Source of the DNA: Strigops habroptila
Lineage: Eukaryota > Chordata > Aves > Psittaciformes > Psittacidae
Assembly (NCBI RefSeq): GCF_004027225.2
Contig: NC_044282.2
Location: forward strand, 71,039,787-71,103,786
DNA: 64,000 nucleotides
Reading direction: 5' to 3'
Positions 11,743 to 26,700 of the stretch are shown here, one piece after another. The translations under genes and the position numbers were made by a program. The notes beneath the pieces were generated by a model. It did no database searches. It saw only the letters and a program-made list of their open reading frames with translations, and was not told the origin of the DNA. Position 1 is the stretch's first letter. Every line of letters starts with the position of its first letter.

Positions 11743-14700
11743 GTGAGTAACGGCCGCTTTCCCGCCCGCCTCACAGGCTATGGGCTGGGAGGGGGGAAAA
11801 GCGAGGGGGGGCGGAAATCCCTGTGTGGGGTGGCCGGCGGGGAGCCCGTCCTGGGGTGCCCCGGTACGGGAGGAGAGGGGCCGGGTGGTGCCGGCCTTCC
11901 CGTCCCGCTGAGGGGGGTGCGGGAGCGGCCGCGCTCCTTCCCCGCCCATGCAGTGTCAGGCCCGGGGAAGGGGGGGTGGCACACGCAGGGACTCCTAATG
12001 CCTGTGGTCCCCGCTTCCACCAAGCGTTGCGGGCCCTGGGCCTGCGGGCACACGCTCACCTTACATGAGATTATCGGGTAAAAGGAGCTTTCCCTCGGGT
12101 TCTTGTCCTGTGCGGGCACAGTGCGCCCCAAGGTTAAACCGGGCACGTTTCAGTGAGGTTGTCGGCGATGTTATTCAAGACAACTGGCTGCTGGGGAATA
12201 GCCTCGGGTTCTGCACCTTGCACTGCTTACCCGTTTGGGGCTTTTGCTGGGTTCTGTGCACGACAGGAAGGCTGAATTTATTAGGTAATATTTAGCAGCA
12301 GCAGGCTTCCAAATTCTGTTACACAACACCCTGGTACCCTCTCATTGCTGGCTGCATTGCTCTGGAGGAGTTCTACCTCTTCAAGGGAGACGCATCGTGT
12401 TTCATTAACTTCTCAGTGCTGATGTTGCTTTATTCTGGTGACAGCTAGAAAGGTTTGACTCCTGCAGGCTGGGGGTTTTATAGAATCAAATCAGCTAGGT
12501 TGGAAACGATCTTTAAGATCATCAGGTCCAACCATCACATAAAGACTGCGAAGCCTACCACTAAAACATGTCACTGAAGGCCTCATCTTAATGTTTAAGT
12601 GCTTCTGACTAACTGTAGTGGTGTCACGGCTTCACTTGTGACATGATACTGTTCTTGAAACACACATGAAGTTTTCTTCTTGGAGGCTAGCTCACCTGCT
12701 TGTATTTAGAAGCGTGGAAAGGAACTTGAGGATTGCTTAAAGACAACAGTTAAAGAAAAAAGTAGTTTAAGTAGGCTGCATGCTCACATGGTATCTGTGT
12801 GCTGTGCAGTTATGAAATAGGATTTTATTGGGGCATGTGTGCTGCTGCTTTGTCGAAGTGCTTGAGTTTGAAACTGGGCTGCCCATCAACATCTGAGCTT
12901 GTGCTCCCTCATAAATACTTACCCAGCTGCTTTAAGTTTTCTTTTAGCATTGAATTCGAGTTATCCCGCCTCTTATTAGGGGGAGGGACTGTCATTTCCC
13001 CTAGGGCTTTACTGCTCGGGATCCTACTGGACAACTGGTATTAATCAGTGAATAGATGGGAATAATCCTGAAATAGCTGATTGAGAGACCCAGGGATGCC
13101 CACTGTTGTGGCTAAGGATTTGGATTTGATTTTGAGTATCTTTTTTTTCTTTCCTCCTTTCATTTATTGTTCTAAAAAGTGGGAGAAGAGATGCTCTTGG
13201 AGTGGGAGAAAATAAATTTGTTTTTAAATTGAACCTTTTCCACTTCTGATAGCCTAGTCCTGTGTGGAAGCTGTGGTTTGAAAGTTACTGATTCATACAC
13301 GCGTTGGTGAGTCTTGAGGAGGAAAAAAGGTTATTTATGATGATTCAGAGGTTTTATTTCTAAAAGAAAGTATTTAAATAATTAGTGGCACGTGCCTCTG
13401 AGGAAGAAAGAGGAGAGGAACTGACTGAAATCAGCAGTGGTTGGGACAGTGAAAGTTGAAATCCTTTGTGAGTCTTTACTTCACTTGAAACATTGTACTC
13501 TGGTTTGGAGTGACAGGTAGCTGACAATAGCAACAGAGGCAAAGTTAGCTTTAGTGCTAGCAGAATATGGTACATGTTGCTGCATTGCTTGAATTAGACT
13601 TATTTTATGTACAGTGTTTGTGTGCAGGATTCTTGGTTCTCCATGCTACTTTCTGTGGTACAATTCTAGCACTTTCTGCTTTTCTCCCAAAGGAGAAGGA
13701 ACCATTGGGTGCCTACAAAGCTGCTGGAGAGGGACTCTTCATCAGGGACTGTAGCGATAAGACAAGGGAAAATGGGTTTAAACTTAAAGAGGGGATGCTC
13801 AGGTTATGTATAAAGAAGTTCTTTACTGTGAGGGTGGTGAGGCGCTGACACAGGTTGCCCAGAGAAGTGGTAAATGCTCCATCCCTGGCAGTGTTCAAGG
13901 CCAGGCTGGACAGAGCCTTTGGCGACATGGTCTAGTGTGAGGCATCCTGCCCATGGCAGGGGGTTGGAACTGATGATCTTAAGGTCCTTTCCAACCCTAA
14001 CTATTCTATAATTGAGGATGATAACTCAATGCAGCTGTTCTGTTAGTGAGAGTTTGAGGTTTCCAATTGTGTCTAAAAAGGCTTGAAGCTTTCTGCCCTG
14101 GTAGGAACGGGTACTACTGCTTTTGTTTGATGTCATGTTTTGGATTTGTGAAAGTAGTGTAGATGAATTACAGTACGCTACCACTTTTTTGTTGTTCTCA
14201 GGTGCACGGAGAAACTCTTAAGTCTGAAATTACTTATGTGTGGGGTTTGTAGTGCAAATAGGACTTTTCTTCCTTCATCCCTGCTAGCTGACTTGGTTGA
14301 CTTTTTGTAGGTATTTGGTTATTCATAGCTGGCAAAACTGCAGGCACTGGAAGCACTGCTGCATTTCATTGATAAAAACATCTGGATTACTTTGTGTCTC
14401 TGAAAGACATTGCAACACTTTTTGCTTACTGTTACTGTCGCAGCACACAGATCCTCGCTGAAGTGCTGTGAGTGTGATGCTGGAATGAACCGTTTCAAAA
14501 GGTTTCTTTATTGACTTGTTTCTAGTCTGTAGCTTCAAGATAATGATTTGTTAATATGAGGAGTTTTCTTTTTGTCTTTAATATTGTGCCTGTTAGGAAT
14601 ATAGAAGTTTCTGGTCTGTTTATTTAAAAGTGCATTTTGCATTTAGACACATAGATTGCTCCAAGCTTGATTATCTTAATTTAACAGTAGATTCAAACAA

Positions 14701-17700
14701 ACAAACAGACCCCCCTCAACAATAAACTTGTGGGCTTTATGCCTCTGGTTACAAATGAAACTATTTAATATGCTTCTGTTGCACCTGCAGTACTTGAGGT
14801 GATTGCCCATTAGGGAAAACTCTAGCTTAGTTCCCACACAGGGTGTTAAATGTTTTGGTTCCCATTTGTTTCAGTACAGACTTAGTGTTGTGTGTACCTA
14901 AAAAAGAATGTCTTAATTTTCTATTTTAATTCTAGCCAGGTGAAAATTGGGAGGATGGTGTAAGTAATAGTCATGTTTTCGAGGCTAGCTTATCATACCT
15001 AATTTTTAGGCGTATATTTTATTTTCTCATTGTCATTTATCATTAAACATTGTCTCTCTATCTAGTAAGCCAGATTATCATAAGGCTTCAGTCCTCCCAC
15101 TAGCACTGTTGTCTGGAGTTTTAAGGGAACGTGTTGCAAATCTAGCTATATGTTTTGGTATTTAGATGTTTCAAGCCATCTGTTTAAAAGCATTAAAGTG
15201 CTTTGTGTAAATAAACTCCTGAAGAATACTATAGATTATTTAACAATCACTGTAACTTACATGGAGAGTTCAGTAAGATTGGGAATTTTCTGTCACTGGT
15301 GACAGTGTAGTCATTTACTCGTTCTCCATTTGTTAGTATCCAGGCTTCTCTTTGTCCTATTCCTAAAATAACCCAAAACAAAACCATCACCACACAACTA
15401 AAAAGAGGGGGAGGGGAAAGGAGGGTGTTTACTAAAAGTTACCAAAACTCTGCTTCTGAAGCTCCTGCAGCCCCCTTGACTGGGTTCAGAGGAAGTGACC
15501 AAATTATCTATGGATTCTTATTTAATAACTGAACATGTGGCTCATTACTGTGCTGTGCATTGGCTGAACAGCAACTGATAAAATATGAAACTGAAATATC
15601 CTGGTAGCAGATGCTTTACTATTATAGAAGGGGACAAAATTATGTAGAATGATGGAACTTAATCTGCTGAAGTTTAGAAGATTCCACATAATTTTTCAGT
15701 GATTGATTTGCTTTATGTTTTAAAAATAATTTCTCCATCTTTAAAGAAAAGATGCTTGTGAATGGAAAGTTGTTGGGTCTTTTTTGAATTGCAGATATGA
15801 TATGATATGATATACCCTGTTTTGCTTCTCATCCTGTTCTTGGAAGTTTAAAATGCGTTTCATTACTGAGCTGTTGAACAAGTGTAAAGTAGCAGTTGAA
15901 ATGTTAACTTGGAGAATACACTTTGTTTGGCTTGTAGTTCATCACAGCACAATTCATAATGTTGCTCTTGCATCCCAAAAGAACTTCCCCAGAATGGTGC
16001 CTTGGTGTGTTGTTGTGTCAGCAGGCTCAGCCATGATTTAAGGCATGTGAGTAAAGCTTGGCAGGAGAATCCAGGGAAGAAACTTCCTATGTTAGCTGTT
16101 TGAGGTAGCTGGGCCTTTGGCAGTTTGTAAAAAAACCTTGGTTAACTTCTGTAGAGCAGCTGGTTTTGAGTTGGGAAGTCTTGCCTGGCTGTTTTGGAGG
16201 GGTTTTGGCACACTGGAGGAAGCTTCTTGTCAGCTTCCATAGCATGTGCTATTGTGGTACAGGTCTTGGTAGATTACGGGGCTAACTTCTGTATCTTTGT
16301 CTCCCACCTGCTCACTCTAAAACTAGACTAAAACCATATAGTTGGCCTCCTGAAGCTTATCTTTTGTTGCAATTACAAAGCTGCCTATCCTGCCTCAAGA
16401 CTTATTTGTATTTTGGAACAAGGAGGGATCAAATGATAGGCTTAAGGTAACACCCAAACACAACAGGCACTGTCTTTTTTTCTTTGTATGCTTATGAAAT
16501 CTGTAGCAATAAGGCAAAACTACTTAAAAGAATAAAAGTAATAATTATTTCATGCTGATATTGGTTTTACCGTTTTATTAGGTACTGTCTCAACATTTGC
16601 ATCTCTAATTTAATAGTACTCAGAATCTGAAATCCAGCAAATAGCTTGGTTTACAGTAAGTTATGTGTCTTGAATCAAGAAAAACTAGACTAAATGGGGA
16701 AACTTTCATCTTGCTTAATTTGCTGTTTTCTCTTCAGCAATCCTCTCATGCCTGTATCCATGAGCTGCTTTTTCCTTTATTCCTGGTTTCTTGCAATTTT
16801 GTGGAATTGCCATCAAAGCGTAGAATGGTATTTGAGGTTATGTCTGTTCCACACTGATTGCTACTGCTAGTGGTAGCAAGAAAACAGATAAAAGGAGACA
16901 GTTACTTTCATTTGAAAATGAGTGAATGGGTGAATTTCCTACCCAAGCAGTTACAAGAAGAGAGATGGGTAGCTTGGAGTGGGAAACTGTGTCAGTAAAT
17001 CTTAGTGAAGTTGTTCTGTATTTACTGATAACTCTAGTGAATGGCACGTTTGCTCCAACTAGTTTTAACTTAAGTGAGTTTTTTTATTGAAGCCATTAAT
17101 GATGTTGCTGGTATTTGTAAACCAAAGCTTCATCTTTTATGCTTTAGATCAGAGAGAGACTCAGACTTTTTGACTTTTTAAGACTTTAAAATTTTGCTTT
17201 TGGGTGGGTTGCTTTATGCTGTCTGAAAAAACTAAAGGTATTGTAATGGATTGAAGTAGGAACTTGAAAACACCCAGCTACTTTGAAATAGTGATTTTAA
17301 TCCGCGTAAGTCAATTGTTCTTGCAATGCACCTGACCAGAAGATAGATGGTAGTTGCCTTATTTGTAGAGAGTAGACATAGAGGATATTTCAATTGTAAA
17401 ACTTTGTGCTGTGTAAGAGGTCTGGTAATGCCCCAAATGAAATGTATGTTGAGAAATGTGCTTTACCTGCCTGCAGTGAATAACTTGGCAATGTGTAATT
17501 TATAGTTATGTGGTGTTTTCAATCTGATTTTTAAATGTGGAGTTCAGTAAATTGCTTTTTAATGTGCAACAGGCTACCAAGAATTCCTTAACCAAGTGAC
17601 CAGGTCTTGATTTAAATTCCAGTGGACTTTGATTTTAAATTGGAAAGACTTGAGAGCTGTTTATTTGTCACATTTGTAGGGCCCAGTGAAAACTAGTTAA

Positions 17701-20700
17701 TGGCTAAAGGTATCCCCTTGTGCAAAGGGAGAAGCTGGAGCAACAGCCCCCAAATTTGGTGGTGTTGACAAGGTGCTAATTATTTCTTGGTATGTCTTTG
17801 GAGTATGGCCTAAGAAATTTGGTTACATCTGCTTTTGTAAGTGACCTGGTCTTGCATCTTGTGACTTGATGAAAAGTTACGAAGACTGGTTTCACAACAC
17901 ACACATGGATCTGCTTTTCTGATCCTACAGATTTTTGTCTGGGGAATATAAGAATGGTAGTTATACAATGACTCCTGTAGGAATACGAATCAGCCACAGT
18001 TCTAAAGGATTCACAGAAGCCTGCACTGAAATAAAGTACCTCCTTAAGCTTCAGTTCTTCAGGGTGCCAAATGTTTTTGGAAACTTTTGATGAAGGTGAT
18101 CTAAGTGTGAAGTATTTTACTCTTCTGTAGCTTACTGAAGGAAAGGTTTAAAGACTGGGAGAAACAGTAAAGCTTTGGCAATGGAATGTTTTTGTTATTT
18201 CCAGGAGGCAATCCTGAATTCCTTAGTGCTTCAAATGCTGCATAACAAATGCTAGATATTAAAGCCTAAGTGAGGATGTTAAAGTAAACAGCAGTGATAA
18301 CTGTTGCAAAAATCTGGTGTCTATTGCAGATTCCCTCTTGTATATGTATGGGAACAGGGTGTTTGCTGGCTGGCAAAATTGGACATGTAATTTCAGGAAT
18401 GTAAAGTAAACATCTTAATCCCAATTGCCTGTGCCAATGTTCAGCATGAGTGGCTGGATCTTGTAGCATGGGATGTTATTTTTGCCATCCCATATCCAAT
18501 ACTAGTAATAAAAAGTAGGAAGCCAACAACTGAGGCTGCTTGTGAAGTTTGCTGCTATGTTCAGTTACTACCAAACAGTGATATGGGTGGATTTTAATGC
18601 TGCTTTTTGAGCTAAAGAAAATATTTATAATTATATCAATATTAGCCATATATAATGAATATTCCACTTGATTTCAGTTAGGAGAAATGCTCATGAATGT
18701 CAAATGCTGATAGGGCCCAAATTTCTATTTCAACATCACATAGTACCTGAAACAGGCTACTGGGTGTTTTAATCTTGAAAATCTCATGGTGTGAATTTGA
18801 TGCATCTAGAGAAGCTGGATTTAGAAAACATTCCAACTTCTGTCTTTAATTTTAGAGCGACATCAGCAGCATTATCTGATGGATGTGTGCAGTTTCTTAC
18901 TTATCAGTCAAGCTACTGTAATTAAATAATACTGTTTGTAAACTACAGTATCTGTCAAACTGTTATTAAAAGCCCTCTATAGGCCAGCAGCACAATGGCA
19001 AGCAGCACTGCACATGAAACTTATTTCCAGCATCTTTTTGAAAGACCAAGGGTCTGTTTCTTGGCAGGAAAACATTTATGTACTTTTTTGGGATGTTCTT
19101 GCACAGAATGTTGTTGATTCAAAAACCCAAGGTATTTGCTTTCATACTTAGAATCATAAATTTCTAGTACAGTTAAATACAACATGTATTTTCAAGTTGT
19201 ATCCTTTTAACTTCCAAATGTCAAGATTTCCTTTTTTAAATACTGAGGTTTTAAAACTGCCATGAAACACTTAGAGTAAGTTTGATTCTGTCTCTTCTGT
19301 GTGGAATTACCTGGTTTAGGTTCGGTCTTATTTAGATGAAACATCTGTGGGAGATCTTTGTCTGCAGCTGTGACCAAAGTAATCATTCCTGATTAGAAGA
19401 GAGCCAGAGAATAGGAAGTGCCACTCTTCAGGTCAGTTAGTAGTACTGGCAGAGAAACTGAAGGAGTAAGGGAGTTCCTTCTAGTGGTTCCCAGTTAGAC
19501 TGTAGCAGTTATGTGGCTGACAAGGATATTGGGCTCTGCCCATGAAGAAATTTGTTTCTGTTGCTAACAATGGGTGAGGAGCATGGTAGCATCTATGAAG
19601 CACTGTGAGAAGTGGTATGTCTCTAGACCCACTACTTTTGCTGCCAGAAATCTGCATATATACATTTTGACTTCCACCTCCCCAGTACATTAGCTTAGAC
19701 CATGTAAAGGTCTCTTTTCATTTGTAAAAGGATAAGTCTGTGTATGGACAATTGCTATGGCTCAGTTACATGCTTATACTTAACTGTTCTGTGTTACCTT
19801 AATTGCATATATGCCAGACTATTGCCAGCTGCATAAGTTTGACACAGAGTTTGTCAACCAAGTTGGGGTAAAATATATGAAGATGGCAAATAGGGGGTTA
19901 TCAGCATTTAAGCATTATCTGATATGAATCCTTTCATATTAGCTGTTCTGTCTCTGTGTTGATATTATCAATAACAACTGCCAACTTGGTTTGATTATTC
20001 CAGTTGGTAGGATAGAAAACTCAGCTCTTGAAACATGCTTTCTTATTTTGCTGAAATTAATCCTGGGGGAAAAATAAGACTTGAGAAAGACATTCAGTCT
20101 GAGCAGTAGGAATTTGATGTGCGCTCCTTTTAAATCTCAGTGTGCTATCAGAAAGGGAATGTTTGGATATGTTGAGTGGTGGGCTAAGGCAAATGTAATT
20201 TCTAGAAGTTCTGAGATGCAGGAAGTCAATGCAAAATGTTACATGGAAGGATACTGCTTCAGAGGATAGCCTGTCTTCAATAATTCAGATAGCTGCCATG
20301 GAAATGGATTTATTTCATATGCAAATAGAATATATCACAAATGGTGAGGGGTTTGGATATGAATTCCTCAAATCTGTGGAGATTTGGTTTTATTTTAATA
20401 ACATGAGGAGGAACATAGCGATTGATAAAAAAAGCTACTTGATTGTCTTAGTAGACTTGAGGAAAAATGCTAGGTTTTTTTTCTTTGTGATTGATGTGTT
20501 TGTATTTTCTCTGTACGGTAAATAAATGTGTATCTAGAACTGTAAGAATATTAATATATTTAATCTGTCTTCCCTCTACAGCTATGCTCCTTGGTGTTCA
20601 GCTTGTCGACAGATTGAATTGACATGGGAGAATTTTGCAAGGGAAAGCGAACATCTAGATATCACTATCGGAAAGGTGGATGTCACTCAAGAACCAGGTA

Positions 20701-23700
20701 TACTGTGAAACACTCTTTTAATGAAAGGGATTATTTAGTAGAAGTACCACTTAGTATCTGGGAGTGTGCCTTATTTTACTGGAGTAGCTGGGATACCAGC
20801 CAAGTCAGAAAAGAGGCTTCTAAATCAAAATAATGTTATCTACATTTTGTTTCTCCATAGAGCTCATACCTGTGAGCCTAAGTTTATAAAAACTCAAAGG
20901 ATTAAGGAACTAGGGGAGTGATCTGGCTTAATACTGTATTAAAAGGGGCTTATTGTCTATTTTAATCTACTTCACTGAAAGCTGTTGCTTGTCTCATTCC
21001 TCTCTCCTCTAAATTGTCTGCAGAAGAATCTAGTTCTGTAGCCTCCAGTTACAGAGTTTCAGGGTGTGGTACGATTAGCACAGTGTGAGCCTGGTTTAAT
21101 AAGTTCTTAACTGTTTCCGTGATGGTGCTGGATGATTGTCTCGTTTAATTTTAGTAGTCTTTTAACGTACAGATGTTATTGCTGTTTTCTGTTGGTGATG
21201 CACATCTGCAGATGTGTTTCTAAAAAGGGTTTCCTAACTGTCCACAGAAACATGAATACCATCTAATTTATTCCTTTATTGACACCCTCCAAAGTTCTGA
21301 ACACGTTTCTGTAAGCAGTACCAATATTGTTTAAACCTCTGCATCTCTTGGGAATGCTTCATGCTTGTTTTGGCTTTGAGGGGATAAAAGATTTTGTCAG
21401 CAGTATCAAAAGACTGACGGAGTTAGGCAGAGATATTACTAGAATTAAAAGGTTAAGCTTTACTAATTTTTATTTTGAACCATATAAAGTGTGTGGAAAA
21501 TGTGTCCATTTTATTGGTTGAAAACACGCTGAACAAGTTAGCTTTGTTGAATTAACAGCAGGGAAATTACCTAAACGCTGGTCTCGGATATGGCAATTGA
21601 AGTTCACAAGAAAATGCCAGCTGCTCTAGACTTGTATAGTTTACTGTTTTGTTAAAAGTTTAGAAGTATATAAAACTCATGCCAAAAAGCTGCTGATGTG
21701 GGGCTCTCCTTTAGTGCATATATTAATTTTTAACAGTCTATTAAACAGATTAGTTTAAATATTACATTTTTTTCATAGATGTAAACTTAAAGCCAACTTC
21801 TTCACGTTAACAAACTAATGATTGCTCTGGAGTTAAGGCTGCAGATGGGAATTCATTATAATCCTATCCTGTTTTCTCCCAATTAGACAGGGATTCTTTT
21901 GCTTACACAGTATTCAAATAAAAGGATTTCCATCTTGATTGTGGCATTTGGATATGACTAACTTAAAAATCCACTTTAAGAAGCAAGGCTCTAAAAATAA
22001 AATACATAAGGTCTCAAATTCTTCCTCCTAAAAAAACTTGCGTGGTGGTGTTGGGACCTGAAGGGGTCATATACTCGATACTTTCTTTTGGCCTGAATTT
22101 TTCTGGCTGCTGAGTGATGCCAGGTTCTGAATTTATTAGATGTGACTTTTAACCAGAAGTTCTTTAAATATTTGAATTTCTAATTGCTGAGACTCTTGAC
22201 CTCTGAGCATGTTTGACTTCTACAAGTCAAAGGACTGACCCAAACTGATGAATTTGTATCAAAGCATGTGTAATATGCCTGAAATATCCAGGTCAGCACG
22301 AGCATGAAAACTTCAGCCTCTTCTAAAACTAATGAATACCCAAACTGGAAAACAAAGATTTATTACATTTTTAACCTTTGGTACTGATGTAACTTTGAAG
22401 GTATATGAGCTCCTTTGGAAGCTTTCCAATGTTGTTGAGGTATTTTTACTATAGGCTTATGCTTCAGCCTTTCGGTTGGTGTGCTTAAGGGCTTTATCTC
22501 CTGTTCTTGCTTGCACAATGATACCTTAATTAGCTTTAGTTATATAACCCCTTCATCAAATTGAAAGTAGTAAGAAATGACTTAAATGAGAGGAAAACCA
22601 CTAGATGAGTGCATAAGATTATGCTTCCAAAACCTGCAGGAGAAAGTAGCCATTCGTGGTGCTTAATCACAGCAGATGCCCAAAGACTAAATCCACCAGA
22701 GCCTTCATGGATTCTCAGCATATTGTAGTTGCTTGATGTCTTAGTGCTTAGTCTTTCCTCATTTTTTTTTCTATTGAAACATTCACTATTTCAAGAGCAA
22801 GTAATGGAGATGCTTCCAGATCTCAAAGTTCTGTATATTTGTGTAGTCTTCTTAAAGCTTCAAATCCCAACATTTACCTATGATTTAAAACAAGGTTTCT
22901 TGGATCTTCTGTAATCTTCTTTGAGTAGTTACTGGATGAAAGCAGCTGTATTTTTAGATGGCATCTATATTCTCTGTGGATTTTAGGGGTGTGTGTGTGC
23001 AAATACTGAAGGTTTTCTCCTATTCTTGAGTAGCTGTTGACTTCATAGTGGATGTATGTCAGTGTTTGCTTTGCAAACAAAGATGCTTAACTGTATTTCA
23101 AGTTAACTACCCAGTTCAAGTTTGTGTTAAGCACACACAAAACCAATTTGCTGTCTGGTCTTAGGCTTTTATACCTGGCTGCTCACAACTGGTTTTACTG
23201 ATCTAAGGAGGTACCTTAGCTAAGCAACAAACCTCCAACTAAAGTTTGGGGGATGATTAGATGCATTTTGGCAAAAAGATTTTTACGTTTTATAGATGTC
23301 ATTATTCATTCTGAAACTGTTGAGAGTAGCTTTAGGTTAGGCTACTGGTAAGAGAGATTTAAGCTAGCTAGTTGTCTGTTTGCCTGACTAGCATTTTTAA
23401 GAACTTCAGAGACTCTTTTCAGTCTTCCCACGACTTTCTCTGCTCTTAAGGTTATGTTCTTTATGGCTCTCCACCTAGGTTTCTCTTGTGCAGCTGTGCT
23501 GTCTGCTTGATTAATTCTACTGTTACGCTTGTGTTCTTGTTTACTCTATACTTCCCTGTGCTGGCACAGCTTTTAGCTGGTTTATAGTTTTCCACCACCC
23601 TGCCCCTCATAGCAATAAAGGCAGAAAGCTGAAAAGTTGAAATGAAGATGGCTTCCTTTTTGGAACCTTAAAGACGCTTGCACTTAGTTTGATTTAAACA

Positions 23701-26700
23701 TCTTAAGAAAATCCCTATAAACCAACCCAAACAACAGCAACAACAAAAAAACCCAACCCACAACTGGTTTTGGCCTATTCCATAAGGGAATTCACACTAG
23801 GAAAAACATTACTACTGAAACTTTTGAAAATACGTGGCTTAGTTCAGTCCGGCTCAAGTTTGTCTCTAAAGGCAGAAACTCTCTTGCTACAATCCTTTTT
23901 CCACAGCTTATTCCTGGTGCCAAAAGATGTTCGCTTTATTGAAAGCCGAATAAGGACTTAATTTCCCAAAGGACTTTCACAGAACTTTATAAAAAGAAAA
24001 GTTAAATAACTGATTTGTTCTCTTTACTTTGATACTTTATATGAATGCAGTTGCTGGCTAGAGGCATTTAGCCCTTACTAATGGAGTTAGACCGTTATAT
24101 CTAGGGGTTGTAATCTCTGAAGTATTTTTTTTCCTCCAAATAAACTCTGTTAGTAGCACATTTTTCATTCCTGCAGTCTTTAAATTGAATGTGTTGAATA
24201 ATAAATGGTATTACTAAGCACTTAGGTGAGTTCTTCCTCTCACTTGCATGTTTTCTAATTGTCAGGAGGTGGTAGTGTCAAGTAGCCTGACTTTCTTCAG
24301 ATTTGGAAGCAGAGTGGAGAGATTAACTTCAGCTGACAATTTAGCTGGTGGAGTTGTACAGCCAGATTGCTTGTGAGATGTTCTGGAGCTTTTTTCTTCA
24401 CAGCTGAGGGTTTTGCAATGAAGCCCTGTGCTGGGTGATCTTCATTGGTGTACTTAATGCAGCAGTGAAGCTGGAAGCACTTGCACCTATGCACCTATTA
24501 CTCTGTAGGAGTACTGAGTGCAAGGCTGGAGAGCTTCAAACACCTTCTGCCCCTCAAGCTGCTTTTTGATGATTTGGCTGATTTTGGCTTTTTCCCCTCT
24601 GTCCTATGAGTTATGTTGTCACTCTTTAGGGTGATACTTGTAAAAAGATTATTATGTATTTGCCAGTCAGTGGAACAGCCACTTTCAGCGTGGGGGTCAA
24701 TTCTAGTTAGCCTCTTGAAGCCCTGCGTCAACCTTCCTCTACCCTTTCTGCTGTCTTATGTCTGATGCTTAAAATGCTGACATGATCCGGTATCTGAAGG
24801 GGGCCTACAAGGGTGCTGGAGAGGGGCTCTTTATCAGGGTCTCTAGTGATAGGATAAGGGGTAACAGGTTCAAAATTAAACAGGGGAAGTTCAGGTTAGA
24901 TCTAAGGAAGAAGTTCTTTACTGTGAGGGTGCTGAGGCACTGGAACAGGCTGCCCAAAGAAGTGGTAAATGCTCCATCCCTGGCAGTGTTCAAGGCCAGG
25001 TTGGACAGAGCCTTGGGTGACATGGTCTAGTGTGAGGCATCCTGCCCATGGCAGGGGTGTTGGAACTAGATGATCTTAAGGTCCTTTCCAACCCAAACCA
25101 TTCTGTGATTCTATGACCCACCCTTCTGGATGGTGTAAAAATGACTCTTATGGCTTAAGTTAGCAATATTTTACAGAATACTGAGACATCCCAAGCTTTA
25201 TTACCAATCTGTTGGCATACCATTTGTATTTACCTAGAGAGGAATGATGTATAGAAAAGAAAGATAAGAACCTAGAAACATCCAGAACATTGTCTTGCTA
25301 CAGTCATGTTTATGAAAGAGATTGAGCCTTCCTACAGGATATAAGACTGTTTATGCAGTATGTGTGGATTATTTGAAATAAATAACTGCTAGTCAGCTAG
25401 AGGATGAATTGTAAGTCATTATCATTGCTGTCATTTATTGTGACCCAACTTTGTAGATGAAACAAAGGTCATCTGGATGAGACTATGCACAGACATAAGC
25501 ACACAGCATCCTGGAATTATGGGTGTGTTAGTGTGGCTCTTCTTTCTCTTGGTTGGAGGGGCATGCTGCTGGTCTGGTCAGAAACTTCAGCTGTATGCAA
25601 ATATCAGTCAGAAATCTGTGTAGGAAAACTACCTTGCAATAGACATTCTTCAAAGTCAGTATTTTACCTTAATTTATTGACAGTATTTGGTGTCTGTTAC
25701 ACTTTGTAGCATTTCTGAAGACAAACTGTTAACCTATATTTACAAAAGAGTGGTAAAAGCTATGCAAGCTGCTGCTTTCTAGTCTACAAATACAGATTTG
25801 TGGGTATTTATAGATTAGTCAGAATGCTGACAAATTTCAGATTTATCTAACCATTTGATGTGGTTTTTGTTCCCTTTCTAGGCTTGAGTGGTCGTTTCTT
25901 TATCACAACACTTCCTACAATTTACCAGTAAGTGTGTTGTACTAGGAACAGTTGCCTGTTTCAGTATATGTATTTTCCTGTCCTGTTTGAACAGTGGCAT
26001 TGAAGATGTAATGAACAACTGGCTTATCTCACTTTTGTCAATCTCTAAAACATTCTCAGGAACTCGGTGCACTTAATGAACAGAAAGTATGTATTTTCAA
26101 CTTAAGATGGAAGGTTCTTCTACAAACAGTTTTGTATCTAAACTGATGCTTTTTCAATCTGGAAACAACATTTAGTAGCAGTTGTAAAAACTGGTGCAGG
26201 TTTGCAGTGTTGCCTTCTAGAAACCTGACAATATGTGAGCAGACACACTTGACCTTATCCAGGTGTCACTAAAACTTCTCATTTGAGTAAGTGACTGCAA
26301 AGGTTGCATGTAAAACAGTACAGAAATTTTCCACCGTTGTGCTGCTTCTGTTACTGCTTAGAATCCTTCATCTGTTGACTCAGCACCAATATGTAGCTGT
26401 TGCCTCCTCCTTATGACTTATAGGGGAAAATGAAGGAATACTGACTTTTTATTTCAGTTCAGGTCATTGCTGAAGTTTACATTGTATGATGAAGTCTTCA
26501 TCTGAGGCTTTTCTTTAGTTTAAGTGACTTTAAGTTCTCTGTTTCCAATATCATTCAAAACAGATCAGAAAAGATGTTTGCTGTATCTCTTCTCCAATAA
26601 GATGTCATCCTTTAAACACTGAACCCTTTATTAAGTCATGGTATTATGAGTTTTAATTCTGAGTTGTGTCTAAAAATGGTTTGGTTGTCAACCTTGTGTG

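Larger units (their letters stand above)
11270..11960 (+). promoter_or_regulatory. TMX4: CpG-island promoter of TMX4
   Basis: CpG density and GC content rise sharply here compared with the AT-rich surroundings and fall again in the first intron. The island holds a 17-bp tandem repeat, GC boxes (around 11,480-11,490 and 11,511-11,517), an ETS-type site and a YY1-type site at the start codon. No TATA box is visible. This architecture is typical of a broadly expressed gene with dispersed start sites. The transcription start is probably between about 11,440 and 11,520, which is inference from the motif positions. Confidence 0.8.
11743..20581 (+). other. TMX4: TMX4 intron 1
   Basis: An 8.8-kb phase-2 intron with donor GTGAGT and an acceptor after a CT-rich tract ending in acag. 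It contains the end of the CpG island, an antisense CR1 scrap near 12.5 kb, a sense CR1 at 13.7-14.0 kb and a (GATAT)4 run at 15,794-15,813. The remaining sequence shows only chance short frames. Confidence 0.9.

Noticed and set aside
11009-11746. A 245-codon + strand frame ending at TMX4 exon 1
   Set aside because: Its first part translates CR1 and promoter minisatellite DNA. Only the portion from the ATG at 11,528 is coding, and it is spliced at 11,742.
11423-11949. Antisense frames across the CpG island
   Set aside because: GC-rich DNA has few stop codons. These frames overlap TMX4 exon 1 and its promoter and resemble no protein family.
13713-13928. Reverse frame resembling those at 24,805-25,023 and 31,398-31,628 (shared start MSPKALS)
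   Set aside because: The three copies are alike because they are antisense CR1 3' sequence, not a gene family.
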